Position numbers and translations under genes: made by a program. The notes under the pieces are model-generated. The model made no database searches, had not been told where the DNA came from, and saw nothing but the letters and a program-made list of their open reading frames with translations. Of a stretch of 64,000 bases of DNA, positions 8,017 to 19,568 are shown piece by piece. Numbering within the stretch: position 1 is the first letter of the stretch; the number at the start of each line of letters is the position of its first letter. Source of the DNA: an uncultured Bacteroidota bacterium (lineage in GTDB: Bacteria > Bacteroidota > Bacteroidia > Flavobacteriales > Flavobacteriaceae); the NCBI GenBank assembly GCA_902598305.1, contig CACKBL010000005.1, forward strand, positions 62,001-126,000, in the 5' to 3' direction.

Positions 8017-9315
8017 CTATCTTGACAATAAAAAACTTTTTAACTGTTCATAATTTTTTATACCAATTTTATTTTTTTTCTTTTTTTTAAGTTTTAAAAT
8101 ATGTTTAGGAATTTTTATTTTTTCATTTATTGAATTCTCAACAGTATCCAAAAATTTAATCGGATGTGCTGTTTCTAAAAAAATACCAATTTTATTTGGG
8201 TTATTGGCTAAATATTTTTTTAAACCTAAGTATGCTGTAGCTCCATGGGGATCTAATAAATACTTGGATTTGTGATATAGTTTTTGAATTCCCGAAATGG
8301 TTTCTTTATCTGTAAACTTGTACGCTGTTAATTCCTTTTTTAGTTTGTCAAATTTATTATCATATAAGTTAAGAATTCTAACAAAATTACTCGGATCACC
8401 CACGTCCATTGCATTTGTAATTGTAGATATAGTTTTTTGTTTTTTGTATTTGCCAGTTTTCATAAATTTAGGAACTGTATCGTTCTCATTTGTTGTAGCA
8501 ATAAAATGAGAAACAGGGAGTCCCATTTTTTTTGCTAGCATTCCTGCACAAAGATTACCAAAATTTCCACTTGGAACAGAGAAAACTACTTTTAAGTTTT
8601 CAGTATTTAAATTTTTATATGCAATAAAGTAATAAAGCATTTGAGGTATCCATCTTGCAATGTTTATGGAATTCGCTGATGTTAATAATAATTTTTTATT
8701 TAAATCTGAATCAAGAAAACTTTTTTTAACCATTTCTTGGCATTCATCGAAATAACCATCAATCTCTAATGCTGAAACATTTTTTCCAAGTGTTGTAAGT
8801 TGAGATTCCTGAATTTCACTTACTCTTCCTTTTGGATAAAGAATTACGACGTCTACTCCATCAACTCCCAAAAACCCGTTAGCAACAGCTCCCCCTGTGT
8901 CTCCTGAAGTTGCAACAAGTACAGTTATTTTACGTTTTAAATTTTCAGTTTCAATAAAATAATTCATACAACCAGACATAAATTTTGCACCAACGTCCTT
9001 AAATGCCATGGTAGGTCCATGAAACAATTCTAAACTATACAAGTTTTTTTCAATTAATACTGTTGGGAAATCAAAATCAATAGTATTCTTAATAATTTTA
9101 AATAACCTTTCTTTTGGTATTTCATTTTTTGTATAGTTCTTAAGAACTTCATAGGCCAATGAAAAGGTGTTCATTTTTTTTAAGTTCTTCCAAAAATCAT
9201 TACTTAACTTGTCGATTTGAACCGGAAAATAGAGTGTTTTGTCTGGAGCTAGTCCTGTAAATAATGCCTTTTTAAAACTTACAATGTCTTTACTATTTCC
9301 TAAGCTTAAATACAT
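8017..9315 (-). CDS. thrC: Threonine synthase
   Basis: 432 aa PLP enzyme that converts O-phosphohomoserine to threonine. The PLP-lysine motif FHGPTMAFKDVG, the ATSGDTGGAVA phosphate loop and SVPSGNFGN are visible. The length and motifs match the longer (E. coli-like) thrC class. It lies 2 nt after thrB, in the order thrA-thrB-thrC. Confidence 0.96.
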   Translation of the reverse strand: MYLSLGNSKDIVSFKKALFTGLAPDKTLYFPVQIDKLSNDFWKNLKKMNTFSLAYEVLKNYTKNEIPKERLFKIIKNTIDFDFPTVLIEKNLYSLELFHGPTMAFKDVGAKFMSGCMNYFIETENLKRKITVLVATSGDTGGAVANGFLGVDGVDVVILYPKGRVSEIQESQLTTLGKNVSALEIDGYFDECQEMVKKSFLDSDLNKKLLLTSANSINIARWIPQMLYYFIAYKNLNTENLKVVFSVPSGNFGNLCAGMLAKKMGLPVSHFIATTNENDTVPKFMKTGKYKKQKTISTITNAMDVGDPSNFVRILNLYDNKFDKLKKELTAYKFTDKETISGIQKLYHKSKYLLDPHGATAYLGLKKYLANNPNKIGIFLETAHPIKFLDTVENSINEKIKIPKHILKLKKKKKNKIGIKNYEQLKSFLLSR

Positions 9316-9317
9316 TA

Positions 9318-10238
9318 TTAATTTATTATTTCAATTCCGCTTGTATTTATCGGAGACAAAAACAAACTATATGTAGTGTTTTTTTTATCAGTAATTTCTT
9401 TTATCCTTTTCAAAACCAATTCTGCATTTTTTTTCCCCTTACAAATTGAAAAAATTGAGGGGCCAGCACCAGATATTCCTGAACCAAGTGCATATTTTGA
9501 TGCACTATCTACAATCTCTTTATAATTGGGTATAAGTTTTATTCTTTGAGGTTCTATAATTACATCTTTAATTGTTTTAGATAATAATTCATAATTTTTC
9601 GAATACAATGAAGCCACAAACCCGGCTAGATTACCCCATTGCACAACTGCTTTTTCCAATTCAATTTCTTTATTTATTATTAATCTTGCATCTTTAGTTT
9701 TCAATTCAATATAAGGGTGGGTTATCACAACAAATAACTCATTTAAAGAAGGGAGAGTTACGATGTCCAAAGGGTTAATGGATCGAACTAATGTAAAACC
9801 CCCAAAAATTACTGGTGATAGATTGTCAGCGTGTTTTGCTCCACTTGCAATTTCTTCACCATACATTGCAAACTTTACTAATTCTAATTTTGAAAATTTA
9901 TTTCCTGTTAATTGATTAATTGCGAAAGCTGTACCTGCAGCACTGGCTGCACTGCTGCCAATTCCACTTCCTGGTTTTATATGTTTTATAATTTTTATTT
10001 TAAAACCATATTTAAAATTTAATTTTTTAATCATTTCGAATGCAACTGCTCCACAAACATTAAGCTTTGGATCTGTTGGAATTGACCAACCGTTAACATG
10101 TTCAATTTCAACTCCTTGGGTTTGTTTTATTTCAACCGTCATTTCATCACAGGGATATCCAAGACAGAATCCTAAAACATCATATCCACAAGAAACATTA
10201 GCAACTGACGAAGGGACGCTAATACTTATTCTACTCAT
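9318..10238 (-). CDS. thrB: Homoserine kinase
   Basis: 306 aa GHMP kinase that phosphorylates homoserine. The ATP-binding loop PGSGIGSSAASAAGTAFAIN is intact, preceded by VPSSVANVSCGYDVLGFCL (motif 1) and followed by GSGISGAGPSIF (motif 3). It overlaps the stop of thrA by 4 nt and is followed by thrC after 2 nt, so the three are one operon. Confidence 0.96.
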   Translation of the reverse strand: MSRISISVPSSVANVSCGYDVLGFCLGYPCDEMTVEIKQTQGVEIEHVNGWSIPTDPKLNVCGAVAFEMIKKLNFKYGFKIKIIKHIKPGSGIGSSAASAAGTAFAINQLTGNKFSKLELVKFAMYGEEIASGAKHADNLSPVIFGGFTLVRSINPLDIVTLPSLNELFVVITHPYIELKTKDARLIINKEIELEKAVVQWGNLAGFVASLYSKNYELLSKTIKDVIIEPQRIKLIPNYKEIVDSASKYALGSGISGAGPSIFSICKGKKNAELVLKRIKEITDKKNTTYSLFLSPINTSGIEIIN

Positions 10239-12676
10239 CTCTTTCCTATTCTTATTATGTCTCCAAATATGCCTGAGGCAGTTACTGCTGCACCAGCACC
10301 AGCTCCTTTAATTATGAGAGGATTATCTTTATATCTAGATGTATAAAAAAGAATGATATTGTCGCTACCCTCAATATTAAAAAAGTCATGACCAGGATGA
10401 ATTTCTTTTAAACCAACTTCAGCTTTATCTTTGTCAAGTTTTGCTACATATTTGAGTGAGGACTTATTGTCCCTAGCACTTTTTAAATATGAATTAAAAT
10501 GTGTTGCATTTTTTTTAAGAGATTCTAAAAATAAATTGGAATCCTCTATATCATACACCTCCTCAGGGAGAAATGAATTTATTTTAACATCATCAAGTTC
10601 AATCTCAAGTCCGCTTTCTCTAGCAAGGATTAAAATTTTCCTTGCCACATCAATTCCACTTAAGTCAATTCTTGGATCGGGTTCAGTTAAACCTTTTTTC
10701 ATCGCATCTTGTACGATTTTGTGGAATGAATCGTCAGTCTTGAAATTGTTGAAAATATAATTTAAACTACCAGATAAAATTGCTTCAATTTTTATTATTT
10801 GATCACCTGAAGCAATTAAGTTTGAAAGGGTATCAATAACAGGTAATCCGGCTCCAACATTTGTTTCAAAAAGAAAAGGACTATTAAATTTTCGAGATAC
10901 AGTCTTTAGGGTTTTATAGTTCATAAAACTGTCTGCACAAGCAATTTTATTACAGGTAACAACTCCTATATTGTTTTCCAAATATCTTTTATATTCTTGT
11001 GAAACCCTATCATCTGCTGTGTTGTCAATAAAAATACTGTTTCTAAGGTTCAGCTGTTTAACTTCTTTAAATAAATTATCAAGATCTGTTTTTTCAGCAT
11101 TATCCAGTTCTTTTCTCCAATTTTTTGTATCAATACTATTTGGATTAACGAGAGTTTTTTTTGAATTTGCTATAGCTATAACTTTTATTCTCAATCTTAG
11201 ATAACTTTCCAAATATTTTTTTTGCTTTCGTATTTGTTCAATAAGTTTTGAACCAACATTTCCGACCCCAACAATGAATAAGTTTAGTGTTTTAATGTAC
11301 TTTTCAAAAAAAGCTTCATGAAGAGTATTCAAAGCCTTTTTAGTATCATTTTCGTTAATTATTATTGAAATATTTCTTTCAGATGAGCCCTGGGCTATTG
11401 CTCGAATATTAACATTATTTAACCCTAGAGAACTGAACATCTTCCCGCTTATTCCTTGGTGATCTTTCATTTTATCACCAACAATTGCAATATTTACCAA
11501 GTTCTCTTCGAGTTTAATTGGATCAATCTTTTTTAATTGTATTTCAGATAAAAATTCTTTTTCAATTAATTTTTTTCCTTTTTTGGCATCCTCTTTCCTT
11601 AATGCAACACATATAGAATGCTCAGAGGAGGCTTGAGTAATCATAATAATGTTAATATTACTATTAGAAATTACTTCAAAAAATCTTTTTGAATAACCTG
11701 GAATGCCAATCATACCACTTCCCTCAATGCACAAAATCGAAACTTTATCTATAAAAGTTATGCCCTTAACTATTTGACCATTACTTTTTTTAACTGAGTT
11801 ACTTATTAAAGTTCCTTTATTTTCTGGTGAAAAAGTATTTTTTATTTTTAATTCTATTTTTTTATTAATGAGTGGTTGAACGGTTGGGGGATAAATTACT
11901 TTTGCTCCGAAATGCGATAATTCCATTGCCTCATGGTACGAAATTTTTTTAATGGGTCTAGCCTGAGAAACAATCTTTGGATTTGCTGTATAAACACCGC
12001 TCACATCCGTCCAGATTTCTAGTGATTTAGCATTTAATAAATTTGCTATTATTGATGCTGAAAAATCAGATCCACCCCTTCCTAAAGTAGACAAATCACC
12101 ATTTTCATTCTTACATATAAAACCAGGTATTACATTTATATGAAAGGAGTTTTGATTAAAAAGTTGTTTAACCTTTTTCCTTGTTTTGCCCCAGTCTATT
12201 AAATGGTTTTGAATATCTCCACTTATATAAATCAAATCGTTTCCATCAACTAATCTTGAATTTAATTTTTCACTAATAAAAATTTCATTTATTAGTTTAC
12301 TTGAAAGTATTTCTCCAGTAACAATTATTTTCGAGTAAATATTTGGAGTAATCTCCTTGACTAGGGATATCCCTCTAAGAAGTTTTTCTGCTTTACGAAG
12401 TTCATTTTTAATAAAAGTAATTAATTCTCCTTCGCTTTTTTTTGAAATAAATAGATTTATAATGTCAAGGTGTTTTATAAAAATTTCATCAATTTCTAAT
12501 TTAAATTTTAAGTCACCTTCTTTTGCCTTGTTCATGCAATTGTTAAGTAAGTTTGTAACCCCAGAGATTGCAGAAACCACAACTACACATTTAGTTTCAT
12601 TTTTGACAATATCAATTATGTTGTTAATACAAAGTTGATTTGCAATTGAGGTGCCACCAAATTTTAATATTTTCAT
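10235..12676 (-). CDS. thrA: Bifunctional aspartokinase/homoserine dehydrogenase
   Basis: 813 aa fusion that carries out the first and third steps from aspartate to threonine. Residues 1-about 290 are the kinase (KFGGTSIAN at the start; GRGGSDFSASIIA). Residues about 310-450 are tandem ACT domains for allosteric control. From about residue 465 comes the dehydrogenase with the NAD loop VGVGNVGSKL, TCNKIACA and the catalytic-domain signature GLTEPDPRIDLSGIDVARKILILARE. Length matches E. coli ThrA (about 820). The 141-bp leader has an imperfect hairpin (see findings) and no obvious Thr/Ile-rich leader peptide. Confidence 0.96.
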   Translation of the reverse strand: MKILKFGGTSIANQLCINNIIDIVKNETKCVVVVSAISGVTNLLNNCMNKAKEGDLKFKLEIDEIFIKHLDIINLFISKKSEGELITFIKNELRKAEKLLRGISLVKEITPNIYSKIIVTGEILSSKLINEIFISEKLNSRLVDGNDLIYISGDIQNHLIDWGKTRKKVKQLFNQNSFHINVIPGFICKNENGDLSTLGRGGSDFSASIIANLLNAKSLEIWTDVSGVYTANPKIVSQARPIKKISYHEAMELSHFGAKVIYPPTVQPLINKKIELKIKNTFSPENKGTLISNSVKKSNGQIVKGITFIDKVSILCIEGSGMIGIPGYSKRFFEVISNSNINIIMITQASSEHSICVALRKEDAKKGKKLIEKEFLSEIQLKKIDPIKLEENLVNIAIVGDKMKDHQGISGKMFSSLGLNNVNIRAIAQGSSERNISIIINENDTKKALNTLHEAFFEKYIKTLNLFIVGVGNVGSKLIEQIRKQKKYLESYLRLRIKVIAIANSKKTLVNPNSIDTKNWRKELDNAEKTDLDNLFKEVKQLNLRNSIFIDNTADDRVSQEYKRYLENNIGVVTCNKIACADSFMNYKTLKTVSRKFNSPFLFETNVGAGLPVIDTLSNLIASGDQIIKIEAILSGSLNYIFNNFKTDDSFHKIVQDAMKKGLTEPDPRIDLSGIDVARKILILARESGLEIELDDVKINSFLPEEVYDIEDSNLFLESLKKNATHFNSYLKSARDNKSSLKYVAKLDKDKAEVGLKEIHPGHDFFNIEGSDNIILFYTSRYKDNPLIIKGAGAGAAVTASGIFGDIIRIGKR

Positions 12677-12711
12677 TAAATAGGTTTATTAAAACTTATT
12701 CCATACATGTA

Positions 12712-12768
12712 ATTAAATACAAAATATTATATCCATAATATGTTAAAAAATTTTGTATTAATTAAATA
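12712..12768. repeat. Inverted repeat between clpC and thrA
   Basis: Arms ATTAAATACAAAAT and ATTTTGTATTAAT face each other across a 27-nt AT-rich spacer, 36-93 nt upstream of the thrA start and just past the end of clpC. It could be the clpC terminator, an operator for thrA, or chance in AT-rich DNA. No T-run follows tightly, so a classic terminator is doubtful. Confidence 0.35.
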
Positions 12769-12817
12769 CTAGACTGCAAAAGTAATTTAATTGTTTTGTT
12801 TTTTAAAAAAAAATGAA

Positions 12818-15346
12818 TTAGCGACCTGTGTTAAGGAATAATTTAGGATTCTTATTATCGAGATCAACCTTGATTATGTCATTTTCTTTAATGGAGTCAG
12901 TTACTATTTCTTGTGCAATTAAGTCCTCTAGATATTTTTGAATAGCTCTTTTTAAGGGTCTGGCTCCATACTTTTTATCATATCCCTTGTCAACAAGAAA
13001 TTCTTTAGCTTTTCTTGAAATTTTTATTTCAAAACCTAGCTTTTTAATTCTATTGATAACTTTTTCAAGCTCAATGTCAATGATTTTCAACATATCCTTT
13101 TTGTCAAGACTATTGAAAATGACTATATCATCTATACGATTTAAAAATTCGGGAGAAAAGGTTTTTTTGAGAGCATTTCTAATTACACTTTTTTCATATT
13201 CTTCCGATTGTGCTTTTTGAGACGAAGTTTCAAAACCTACACCATTTCCAAAATCCTTAATTTGTCTTGCTCCAATATTGGAAGTCATAATTATAATTGT
13301 ATTTTGAAAATTCACTTTTCTCCCTAAGCTATCGGTTAAAAATCCATCATCTAGAACTTGAAGCAGCATGTTAAAAACATCTGGGTGAGCTTTTTCTACT
13401 TCATCAAGTAGAATTACAGAATAAGGTTTTAGTCTAACCTTTTCACTAAGTTGTCCGCCCTCTTCGTAGCCAACGTAACCTGGAGGAGCACCAATTAGTC
13501 TTGATATAGCAAATTTTTCCATGTATTCGCTCATATCGATTCTGACTAAATTTTCTTCTGAATCAAATATTTCTGTTGCTAAAATTTTAGCTAGTTGTGT
13601 TTTACCGACTCCAGTTTGACCCAAAAAAATGAAAGAGCCTATTGGTTTTTGTGGGTCTTTTAGACCAGCTCTATTTCTTTGAATTGCTTTAACAACCTTT
13701 TCTACAGCTTGTTCCTGGCCAATTAAACTTGAATTTATTTTTTCGCACATTCCAGAAAGTTTACTCTTTTCAGTAGAAAGTATTTTGCTAACTGGAATTC
13801 CTGTCATCATTGAGACAACCTCTGATATGTGTTCTTCTGTAACTTCAATTCTATTTAATTTTGATTCTTCTTCCCATTTTTCTTGAGCTAAAATTAAATT
13901 TCTTTCAACTCTTTTTTCATCATCACGAAGTTTAGCAGCTTCTTCGTATTTTTGTTTTTTAACGACACTATTTTTATTATTTCTTACAATTTCTAGCTGT
14001 TCTTCCAAGTCAATTACTTCTTTTGGAACCTTCATGTTTTTAATATGTACTCTTGAACCTGCTTCGTCAAGAGCATCTATTGCCTTATCGGGTAAATATC
14101 GGTCTGTAACATATCTACTTGTCAATTCTACACATGCATCAATTGCGGATTTAGTGTAAGTTACATTATGATGATTTTCATACTTTTCTTTTACATTATT
14201 GAGAATTTCGATTGTTTCTGTTTCAGATGTTTGTTCAATAAGAACTTTTTGAAATCTTCTTTCCAGGGCTCCGTCTTTTTCAATATTTTGCCTGTATTCG
14301 TCTAGAGTTGTAGCTCCAATGCACTGTATTTCACCTCTCGCTAGAGCTGGTTTGAACATGTTTGAAGCATCTAAACTGCCTGTTGCCCCTCCAGCACCAA
14401 CAATTGTATGAATTTCGTCTATAAAAAGGATAATATCATCATTTTTTTCTAATTCATTAACAACTGCCTTCATTCTCTCTTCAAATTGCCCTCTATATTT
14501 AGTACCAGCTACGAGGCTCGCTAAATCGAGGGTTATTATTCTTTTTCCATAAAGAACCCTTGATACTCTTTTTTGAATTATCCTTAGGGCTAATCCTTCA
14601 GCGATGGCTGATTTTCCAACTCCTGGCTCACCAATTAATAAAGGATTATTTTTCTTTCTCCTGCTTAAAATCTGAGAAACCCTTTCAATTTCTTTTTCTC
14701 GGCCAACAACTGGATCTAATTTATCCATTTCTGCAAGTCCAGTTATGTCTTTTCCAAAATTATCAAGGACTGGGGTTTTAGATTTTCTTGATTTGCTAGA
14801 TTCAGATGTTGGAACAAATGGGTTTTGTTTTTCGCCGCTTTCAGAATCATCTTTTTCCTCTGGAAAAGAAGAATCAGAAATCTCTAGGTACTCAGAATCA
14901 TTTGTTAGTAATATTTTGAATTGTTCTTTTACCAAATCATAGTTAATGTTAAATTTACTCAAAAGTTTTGTGGTTGGATCATTTTCGTTTCTTAGAATAC
15001 AAAGTAATAAGTGAGCAGTATCAATTAAATTACTTTGAAATAATTTTGCTTCCAAGAACGTAGTTTTAAGAGCTCTTTCAGCCTGTCTTGTTAAATGAAG
15101 GTTTCTTTTAGTATTTTCAACTCTTTCGTTATTCAATAAGGCTGGGTTTAAAATTTCTACTTTTTTTCTAAGATTGTCTAAGTCGATATCGATAGCATTA
15201 AGAATTGTGATTGCTTTTCCACCTCCATCGCGTAACATTCCGAGAACTAAATGTTCAGTTCCTATATGATCATGACCTAGTCTTAAGGCCTCTTCCTTGC
15301 TGAAAGAAATAACATCTTTTACTCTTGGAGAAAAATTATCATCCAT
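12818..15346 (-). CDS. clpC: ATP-dependent Clp protease ATP-binding subunit ClpC
   Basis: 842 aa AAA+ unfoldase that feeds ClpP. In order: two N-terminal Clp repeats (residues 1-145), a charged linker, AAA module 1 with GEPGVGKSA and [12 protein letters not shown], a middle coiled coil with a UVR-like segment ([16 protein letters not shown]), AAA module 2 with [12 protein letters not shown] and [14 protein letters not shown], and a C-terminal ClpB-D2-small domain. The UVR-type middle segment, about 50 residues, marks it as ClpC, not ClpB. It is divergent from gyrA across a 214-bp spacer that holds promoters for both. Confidence 0.95.
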   Translation of the reverse strand: MDDNFSPRVKDVISFSKEEALRLGHDHIGTEHLVLGMLRDGGGKAITILNAIDIDLDNLRKKVEILNPALLNNERVENTKRNLHLTRQAERALKTTFLEAKLFQSNLIDTAHLLLCILRNENDPTTKLLSKFNINYDLVKEQFKILLTNDSEYLEISDSSFPEEKDDSESGEKQNPFVPTSESSKSRKSKTPVLDNFGKDITGLAEMDKLDPVVGREKEIERVSQILSRRKKNNPLLIGEPGVGKSAIAEGLALRIIQKRVSRVLYGKRIITLDLASLVAGTKYRGQFEERMKAVVNELEKNDDIILFIDEIHTIVGAGGATGSLDASNMFKPALARGEIQCIGATTLDEYRQNIEKDGALERRFQKVLIEQTSETETIEILNNVKEKYENHHNVTYTKSAIDACVELTSRYVTDRYLPDKAIDALDEAGSRVHIKNMKVPKEVIDLEEQLEIVRNNKNSVVKKQKYEEAAKLRDDEKRVERNLILAQEKWEEESKLNRIEVTEEHISEVVSMMTGIPVSKILSTEKSKLSGMCEKINSSLIGQEQAVEKVVKAIQRNRAGLKDPQKPIGSFIFLGQTGVGKTQLAKILATEIFDSEENLVRIDMSEYMEKFAISRLIGAPPGYVGYEEGGQLSEKVRLKPYSVILLDEVEKAHPDVFNMLLQVLDDGFLTDSLGRKVNFQNTIIIMTSNIGARQIKDFGNGVGFETSSQKAQSEEYEKSVIRNALKKTFSPEFLNRIDDIVIFNSLDKKDMLKIIDIELEKVINRIKKLGFEIKISRKAKEFLVDKGYDKKYGARPLKRAIQKYLEDLIAQEIVTDSIKENDIIKVDLDNKNPKLFLNTGR

Positions 15347-15472
15347 AAATAAATATTTTAAAAACTAATTCCAAAGATTGTACCATAGTTAAATATTTGG
15401 CTAATAGACAAAAAAAAAAATTAAAATCAAAGAAGATGCATCTCATTTAAAAGATGATTTTTCAAATATAAA

Positions 15473-15480
15473 ATGTTAAT
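15473..15480 (-). promoter_or_regulatory. Candidate -7 element of clpC
   Basis: TATATTTG on the minus strand, an exact TAnnTTTG match, lies 126 nt before the clpC ATG. No clear -33 box is seen at the usual spacing. The rest of the 214-bp clpC-gyrA spacer shows no RNA gene or repeat. Confidence 0.35.
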
Positions 15481-15531
15481 AAATAGATAAGAAATAATTT
15501 TCTCAATCCCAATAAACACTATGTAAATAGA

Positions 15532-15539
15532 TAAATTTG
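15532..15539 (+). promoter_or_regulatory. -7 element of gyrA
   Basis: TAAATTTG, an exact match to TAnnTTTG, ends 21 nt before the gyrA ATG, which would give a leader of about 16-17 nt. A matching -33 TTTG is not evident. Confidence 0.45.
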
Positions 15540-15560
15540 TATTATTAAATTCTTTATAAA

Positions 15561-18215
15561 ATGACTGAAGGAGAAAAACTTATACCAATCAATATTGTTA
15601 AGGAAATGGAGTCTTCGTATATCGATTACTCTATGTCTGTCATTGTGTCACGTGCTTTACCAGATGTGCGTGACGGATTGAAACCTGTCCACAGAAGAGT
15701 TTTGTATGGAATGCATGAAATGGGTATAAGAGCGTCTTCATCATATAGAAAATCTGCTCGAATAGTTGGAGAAGTTCTAGGAAAATATCACCCTCACGGA
15801 GATTCTTCAGTCTATGACACAATGGTTAGAATGGCTCAAGAGTGGAGTCTAAGATACATGCTTGTTGATGGCCAGGGTAATTACGGATCAATTGACGGTG
15901 ACAGCCCCGCTGCTATGAGATATACAGAAGCTAGAATGCAAAAAATTTCTGAAGATTTGTTAGCGGATATTGATAAAAACACTGTTGATAAACAACTAAA
16001 TTTTGATGATACTTTAGAAGAACCAGTAGTTTTACCAACTAAAATACCTAATCTTTTGATAAATGGAGGTTCAGGAATCGCTGTCGGTATGGCAACCAAT
16101 ATGCCTCCTCACAACCTGATGGAGGTGGTAGATGGTATAGTAAAGTTTATCGATAACATTTTTATTAAAAAGATTGGTTTATCAGAAAAAGTTTCGATCA
16201 CAGATGAAGAAGTAATTGAAATTTTAAAAAATGAATATTTAGAAGACGGGAAAAATTGGAATCATAAAGATTTAGAAATAACTAACAGAAAAGAAGAATT
16301 AATCGTTGAAAAGCAATTAAAAAACGACATCGATGAATTAATCAAACATGTTAAAGCTCCAGATTTTCCAACTGGAGGTGTTATTTATGGTTATGAAGGG
16401 GTTAGAGAAGCTTTTCACTCTGGAAGAGGAAGAGTAGTAATTAGAGGTAAAGCCACAATTGAAGAAATTGATTCTAAAGAATGTATTGTTGTGACAGAGA
16501 TTCCATACCAGGTCAATAAAGCAGAAATGATAAAAAAAACTGCTGAATTGGTAAATGAAAAGAAAATTGAAGGTATATCAAATATTAGAGATGAATCTGA
16601 CAGAAAGGGTTTAAGGATTGTTTACATCTTAAAAAGAGATGCCATACCAAACATAGTTTTAAACAAACTATATAAATTTACACCACTACAATCTTCCTTT
16701 AGTGTAAACAATATAGCATTAGTTAATGGTAGACCAAGATTATTAAACTTAAAAGAATTAATACACTACTTTGTCGAACATAGACATGAAGTTGTAGTCA
16801 AAAGAACAGAATTCGAATTAAAAAAGGCCGAAGATAGAGCTCATATATTAGAGGGGTTGATAATTGCATCGGACAATATCGATGAGGTTATTAGCATAAT
16901 TAGAAAATCTAAAACTCCTGAAGAAGCAAGAGCAAATTTGTCCTTAAAATACGAACTTACTGAAATTCAGTCTAAAGCTATTGTAGAGATGAGACTTAGA
17001 CAACTTACCGGTCTTGAGCAAAACAAGTTAAGAGAGGAGTTCGATGAACTTAAAAATACAATTTTAGATTTAAAAGATATTTTAAGTAAAAAGGACCGTA
17101 GAATGGAAATTATTAAAACAGAGCTATTAGAGGTAAAAGAAAAATATGGCGACGAAAGACGGTCTGAAATTCAGTATGCTGGAGGTGATTTCAGTGAAGA
17201 AGATATGATTCCAGATGATAAAGTTGTTGTAACAATTTCTCATGCTGGGTATATTAAAAGAACACCATTGGTAGAATATAAAATACAAAATAGGGGTGGA
17301 GTAGGTCAAAAGGCTTCTACCACTAGAAATGAAGATTTTTTAGAACATATGTTCGTGGGTACAAATCACCAATATATGTTGTTTTTTACACAAAAAGGGA
17401 GATGCTTTTGGATGAGAATTTTTGAAATACCTGAAGGGTCAAAAACCTCTAAAGGAAGAGCAATTCAAAATTTAATTAATATTGAACAAGACGATAAAGT
17501 AAAAGCGTTTATCAATACACAAGATTTAAAAGATACTGAGTATGTAAATAGTCATTTTGTTGTAATGGCGACAAAGAAGGGACAAATAAAGAAAACTTGC
17601 TTAGAAAAATATTCGCGTCCAAGAATTAATGGAATCAACGCTATCACAATTAAAGAAAACGATGAACTATTAGAAGCTAAATTAACCAACGGTAATAGTG
17701 AAATATTAATGGCAGTTAAGTCAGGTAAGGCTATTAGGTTTGAAGAAAGTAAAACAAGACCGATGGGAAGGAGTGCATCTGGTGTTCGGGGAATTAAATT
17801 AAAAGATGACAATGATAAAGTAATTGGGATGGTATCAGTTAACGATATTTCAACTGATATTCTAGTAGTATCTAAAAATGGATATGGTAAAAGATCGAGT
17901 TTGGAGGACTACAGAATTACAAATAGAGGAGGTAAAGGCGTAAAAACTATATCAATTACTGAAAAGACCGGTTCTTTAGTATCTATCAAGAATGTAAGTG
18001 ATGAAAATGATTTAATGATAATTAATAAATCCGGAATTGCTATAAGAATGAGTGTTGAAAAATTAAGAGTAATGGGAAGAGCAACTCAAGGGGTAAAATT
18101 AATTAATTTAAAGGGTGAAGATACCATAGCCGCTGTAGCTAAAGTTATTAAGGAAGAAGAAAGCGACGATGACTCACAAGAAAACTTGCTTGAAAATGAG
18201 GATTTGAGTGTATAA
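15561..18215 (+). CDS. gyrA: DNA gyrase subunit A
   Basis: 884 aa subunit of the type II topoisomerase that introduces negative supercoils. The breakage-reunion domain shows [16 protein letters not shown] and the catalytic tyrosine in [10 protein letters not shown] (residue 121). The quinolone region [10 protein letters not shown] has serine at the usual position, so no resistance substitution is seen there. About 45 residues after residue 200 (around [43 protein letters not shown]) form an insertion relative to E. coli GyrA. The C-terminal beta-pinwheel contains the GyrA box-like NRGGVGQK (QRGGKG type) and an acidic tail. Confidence 0.96.
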   Translation: MTEGEKLIPINIVKEMESSYIDYSMSVIVSRALPDVRDGLKPVHRRVLYGMHEMGIRASSSYRKSARIVGEVLGKYHPHGDSSVYDTMVRMAQEWSLRYMLVDGQGNYGSIDGDSPAAMRYTEARMQKISEDLLADIDKNTVDKQLNFDDTLEEPVVLPTKIPNLLINGGSGIAVGMATNMPPHNLMEVVDGIVKFIDNIFIKKIGLSEKVSITDEEVIEILKNEYLEDGKNWNHKDLEITNRKEELIVEKQLKNDIDELIKHVKAPDFPTGGVIYGYEGVREAFHSGRGRVVIRGKATIEEIDSKECIVVTEIPYQVNKAEMIKKTAELVNEKKIEGISNIRDESDRKGLRIVYILKRDAIPNIVLNKLYKFTPLQSSFSVNNIALVNGRPRLLNLKELIHYFVEHRHEVVVKRTEFELKKAEDRAHILEGLIIASDNIDEVISIIRKSKTPEEARANLSLKYELTEIQSKAIVEMRLRQLTGLEQNKLREEFDELKNTILDLKDILSKKDRRMEIIKTELLEVKEKYGDERRSEIQYAGGDFSEEDMIPDDKVVVTISHAGYIKRTPLVEYKIQNRGGVGQKASTTRNEDFLEHMFVGTNHQYMLFFTQKGRCFWMRIFEIPEGSKTSKGRAIQNLINIEQDDKVKAFINTQDLKDTEYVNSHFVVMATKKGQIKKTCLEKYSRPRINGINAITIKENDELLEAKLTNGNSEILMAVKSGKAIRFEESKTRPMGRSASGVRGIKLKDDNDKVIGMVSVNDISTDILVVSKNGYGKRSSLEDYRITNRGGKGVKTISITEKTGSLVSIKNVSDENDLMIINKSGIAIRMSVEKLRVMGRATQGVKLINLKGEDTIAAVAKVIKEEESDDDSQENLLENEDLSV

Positions 18216-18247
18216 ATTACTTAAATTGGTCTCTCTAATTTAAAAAA

Positions 18248-19489
18248 ATGAACAAAATATTTACACTTACATTTCTATTTTACTTTTCTTTATTGTATCC
18301 TCAAAAAAAAGAACTTAAACTGGCCCAAAAATTATTTAAGCAAGAAAAAGTTTCCGAATCTAAAGATGCCCTCCTATCTAACAGCGATTTAATTCTTAAT
18401 TCAAATGATACAAAGTTAATTACACAATATCATTTATTAGTAGGACAAATCGCAAAAGGTGAAAAGGAATTTGCAAAAGCATTTGATAATTTTAAATTGG
18501 CAGAAGGTAATAAAGCTATCAAAGAAGTTTTAAAATCTGAACTTGAATTTCTTCTTTATGAAATTCAAAATTATGCTAATGAACTTTACAATTCAGGGAA
18601 TTACAAGGGGGCAGCTTCTAGTTATAATTTAGCGTATAAAATGTCACCAAATAAAACGGACCTATTATATTACGCGGCAGTGAGTTCAATTAATGGAAAT
18701 GATTATAAGACTGCTCTTACATATTACGAAAAACTAAAAGAATTGAAATATACTGGAATTATAACAAAATACTATGCAACACCAGTAGAGACTGGTTCTG
18801 AAAAAGAAATTTCAGAGGTTGAATACTCTTTATTTCAAAAATCAAAAGATTATGAAAATGTTAGACAAGAAGATACCAAATCTGTGTATCCGAATATTAT
18901 AAAATCAATTGCCTTACTGTATGATAATTTAGGGATGCAGGATAAGGCAATTCAAGCTGTTGAGGAGGCTAGGAGCGAGAATCCAACAGACGTTGATTTA
19001 ATTCTAACAGAAGCGAATATAAATTTCCGTTTAGGTAACAATCAGAGGTATTCTGAGTTAGTTTCAGAGGCACTTAAACAGGATCCAAGCAATGCAACAT
19101 TATATTATAATCTAGGTGTCGTTAGTTCGGAATTAGGAGAAAATAAAGATGCCGAAAATTATTACAATAAAGCCATTGAACTTGATCCAAAAATGCAAAA
19201 CGCATATCTGAACTTAGTATCATTGATTTTAGAACAAGAAGGTACGATTGTAGAGGAAATGAATTCTTTAGGGACGTCAAGAGCTGAAAATAAGAAATAT
19301 GATGAACTTAAGTTAAAACGTGAATCTATTTATATGGAATGCGTACCTATTTTACAAAAACTTATTGAAATTGACTCAAAAAGTAATATTGATGCTATCG
19401 AAACTTTGAAGAATATCTATGCAACGGTAGGTGATACTGAAGGTTTTTCTGAAATGAAAGCACTATTAAAAGAAATTGAGTCTAAATAA
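18248..19489 (+). CDS. Secreted tetratricopeptide-repeat protein
   Basis: 413 aa. A short N-terminal signal (IFTLTFLFYFSLLYPQ) is followed by TPR helices from residue about 20 to the end; the clearest units are around YNSGNYKGAASSYNLAYKMSPN and NATLYYNLGVVSSELGENKDAENYYNKAIELDPK. TPR arrays act as protein-binding scaffolds; the partner is unknown. It lies 32 nt downstream of gyrA on the same strand and may be co-transcribed, an arrangement I have the impression is common in Flavobacteriia. Confidence 0.85.
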   Translation: MNKIFTLTFLFYFSLLYPQKKELKLAQKLFKQEKVSESKDALLSNSDLILNSNDTKLITQYHLLVGQIAKGEKEFAKAFDNFKLAEGNKAIKEVLKSELEFLLYEIQNYANELYNSGNYKGAASSYNLAYKMSPNKTDLLYYAAVSSINGNDYKTALTYYEKLKELKYTGIITKYYATPVETGSEKEISEVEYSLFQKSKDYENVRQEDTKSVYPNIIKSIALLYDNLGMQDKAIQAVEEARSENPTDVDLILTEANINFRLGNNQRYSELVSEALKQDPSNATLYYNLGVVSSELGENKDAENYYNKAIELDPKMQNAYLNLVSLILEQEGTIVEEMNSLGTSRAENKKYDELKLKRESIYMECVPILQKLIEIDSKSNIDAIETLKNIYATVGDTEGFSEMKALLKEIESK

Positions 19490-19568
19490 TGACATTTTAC
19501 TTTTATTATCTATTTCTTGATATAAAACTTGATTTAGATTTTTTTTAGATTATTAAAATTATTTAACA

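Noticed and set aside
12676-12708. A 10-codon ORF (MYGISFNKPI) ending in TAATG with the thrA start, possible leader peptide
   Set aside because: Too short, no threonine or isoleucine run, and TAATG is expected often by chance in this AT-rich DNA.
12987-14942. Three plus-strand ORFs opposite clpC
   Set aside because: All are reverse-strand shadows of conserved AAA+ motifs.
15432-15443. AGATGCATCT palindrome between clpC and gyrA
   Set aside because: Single short palindrome far from either promoter element; likely chance.
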